From: Amycolatopsis benzoatilytica AK 16/65
Lineage (GTDB): Bacteria > Actinomycetota > Actinomycetes > Mycobacteriales > Pseudonocardiaceae
Assembly (NCBI RefSeq): GCF_000383915.1
Contig: NZ_KB912942.1
Coordinates: forward strand, 7,828,460-7,892,459
Reading direction: 5' to 3'
Length of the DNA: 64,000 bases
Within the stretch, counting starts at the first letter, position 1, and the number at the start of each line of letters is the position of its first letter. Positions 63,000 through 64,000 of this stretch are shown here, piece after piece. The notes under the pieces were generated by a model. It ran no database searches. It worked only from the letters and a program-made list of their open reading frames with translations, and was not told the DNA's origin. Made by a program: the position numbers and the translations under genes.

Positions 63000-64000
63000 G
63001 GATTCGAGGGGTCGTCGCAACACAGGCTGGATTAGCTGGTTTCGGTGAGGAGTGTAGCGAGGCGTTCGGCTGGGGTGTCCCAGCCGAGCGTTTTGCGTGG
63101 GCGGCAGTTGAGCTCTGCGGCGACGGCGGCGAGGTGTTCGGGGCTGTGGAGGGAGAGGTCGGTGCCTTTGGGGAAGTACTGGCGCAGCAGGCCGTTGGTG
63201 TTTTCGTTGCTGCCGCGTTGCCAGGGGCTGTGGGGGTCGCAGAAGTAGACGGGGATGCCGGTGGCGATGGTGAATTCGCGGTGTCGGCCCATTTCCGAGC
63301 CTTGGTCCCAGGTCAGGGACCGTGTCAGGTGGTCGGGCAGGGTGTGCATGGCGGTGACGAGGGCGTCGCGGACGGCGTCGGCGCCGCGGCCGTGGGGCAG
63401 GGGGACCAGGAGCGTGTAGCGGGTGGCGCGTTCGACCAGGGTGGCGATGGCGGAGGCTCCGTCCTTGCCGATGATCAGGTCGCCTTCCCAGTGGCCGGGG
63501 ACGGCGCGGTCGGCGGCTTCGGCGGGGCGTTCGCTGATCATGACCATGGGTTCGGCGAAGCGGGGCCGGCGGGCTTCGCCGGTGCGGCGGGGTTTGCGCA
63601 CGGCGCGGCCGGTGCGCAGCGCGCGGTGCAGTTCGCGGCGCAGTTCGCCGCGGCCTTGGACGTAGAGGGCCTGGTAGACGGTTTCGGGGGTCACGTGCAG
63701 CTCCGGGCGGTCGGGGTGGTCGCGGCGCAGCCGCTGGCTGATCTGCTCCGGGCTGAACTTCTTGCGCAGCATGCCCTGCACGAGGTCGCGCAGCTCGGGA
63801 CAGGCCGCGATCTTGCCGGTCTTGGGCCGTTTGCGGCGCGCGTCGGCGCGGGCCTGGGCGGCGTAGGGCCGGTAGCCGCGGCTGCCGGGACGGGCGTTGC
63901 GGGCCAGTTCGCGGCTGATCGTGGCGGGATCGCGGCCCAGTTCCCGGGCGATCGCGCGGACCCCGGCCCCTGCCCGGCGCAGGTCGGCGATCGCCAGCCG
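63000..64000. mobile_element. IS30-family insertion sequence, second copy (cut by window end)
   Basis: The left inverted repeat ggattcgaggggtcgtcgca begins at 63000. By comparison with the complete copy at 32336 the 1001 visible bases look identical, in the same orientation, 30,664 bp downstream. About 318 bp lie beyond the window. The left flank is the interrupted palindromic repeat. Confidence 0.9.
63032..64000 (-). CDS. IS30-family transposase (5' end outside window)
   Basis: The visible 322 residues equal residues 92-413 of the transposase at 32368-33609, including the DDE residues in GHWEGDLIIG, TWDQGSEM and NENTNGLLRQYFPKG. The N-terminal HTH region lies past base 64000. The reading frame is uninterrupted to the window edge. 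Confidence 0.93.
   Translation of the reverse strand, partial: RLAIADLRRAGAGVRAIARELGRDPATISRELARNARPGSRGYRPYAAQARADARRKRPKTGKIAACPELRDLVQGMLRKKFSPEQISQRLRRDHPDRPELHVTPETVYQALYVQGRGELRRELHRALRTGRAVRKPRRTGEARRPRFAEPMVMISERPAEAADRAVPGHWEGDLIIGKDGASAIATLVERATRYTLLVPLPHGRGADAVRDALVTAMHTLPDHLTRSLTWDQGSEMGRHREFTIATGIPVYFCDPHSPWQRGSNENTNGLLRQYFPKGTDLSLHSPEHLAAVAAELNCRPRKTLGWDTPAERLATLLTETS

Overview
The window is high-GC, densely coding DNA from an actinomycete, most likely a Pseudonocardiaceae member close to Amycolatopsis. The pointers are frequent GTG starts, AfsR/SARP-type giant regulators, a DasR-type GntR regulator with a dre operator, a complete ectABCD operon, a mycothiol-type DinB protein, ArfA/ArfB-like envelope proteins and an orphan GroEL with CIRCE elements. 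The taxon is an inference from gene content; no rRNA or tRNA gene is present.

Region by region. 1-6.4 kb: 3' part of a benzoate-CoA ligase-like gene with an amidohydrolase, a divergent HxlR regulator / RibD-DHFR pair, an orphan ECF-like sigma factor, a MarR regulator, an M19 dipeptidase and a LapA-like protein. 6.4-12.8 kb: a DinB/maleylpyruvate isomerase-like protein, then a compact operon of an Abi-alpha (DUF4393) protein, a DUF445 membrane protein and a 1129-residue patatin with C-terminal membrane anchor. 13.0-16.4 kb: ectABCD ending in a strong hairpin, followed by an AfsR-like regulator. 19.3-25.4 kb: a repeat-rich gene desert, an MmpS-like membrane protein, a two-gene unit of unknown function (NTase-like plus unknown), ArfA/ArfB, a GDSL hydrolase and a DUF3159 protein. 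25.4-30.4 kb: amino-sugar module (BadF-type kinase, SIS protein, divergent dasR with dre site), an MFS exporter and a broken proC fragment. 30.4-33.7 kb: threonine dehydratase, a membrane protein and a complete IS30-family element.

33.7-58.3 kb carries a backbone whose order matches the Mycobacterium tuberculosis Rv0414c-Rv0440 segment as I know it: thiE, thiO-thiS-thiG (TPP riboswitch), thiD-thiC (second TPP riboswitch), def, DUF3263, a VirR-like LytR_C protein, Cdc48-like AAA ATPase, pssA, psd, moeA/glp and groEL2. Lineage-specific genes sit between these: oxidoreductase/TetR, MarR, a second thiD, a secreted PI-PLC, YeaQ/ArsR/MFS, an AIM24-like gene with the remnant of a second copy, a cold-shock protein and a Ser/Thr kinase. 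58.3-64 kb: PspC-domain protein, menC, a second AfsR-like regulator, a non-coding stretch and a second IS30 copy cut by the window end.

The main non-genic signals are a dispersed palindromic repeat family (core gtgaagggcccctt...) in at least seven intergenic places, one of which is split by the second IS30 copy; a 30-bp tandem amplification of that repeat; an unrelated 30-bp array; and several clear operators (dre, CIRCE x2, HxlR, TetR and ArsR palindromes). The best candidates for undescribed systems are the Abi-alpha/DUF445/patatin operon, the NTase-like two-gene unit at 20.8-22.2 kb, and the association between the IS30 element and the palindromic repeat.
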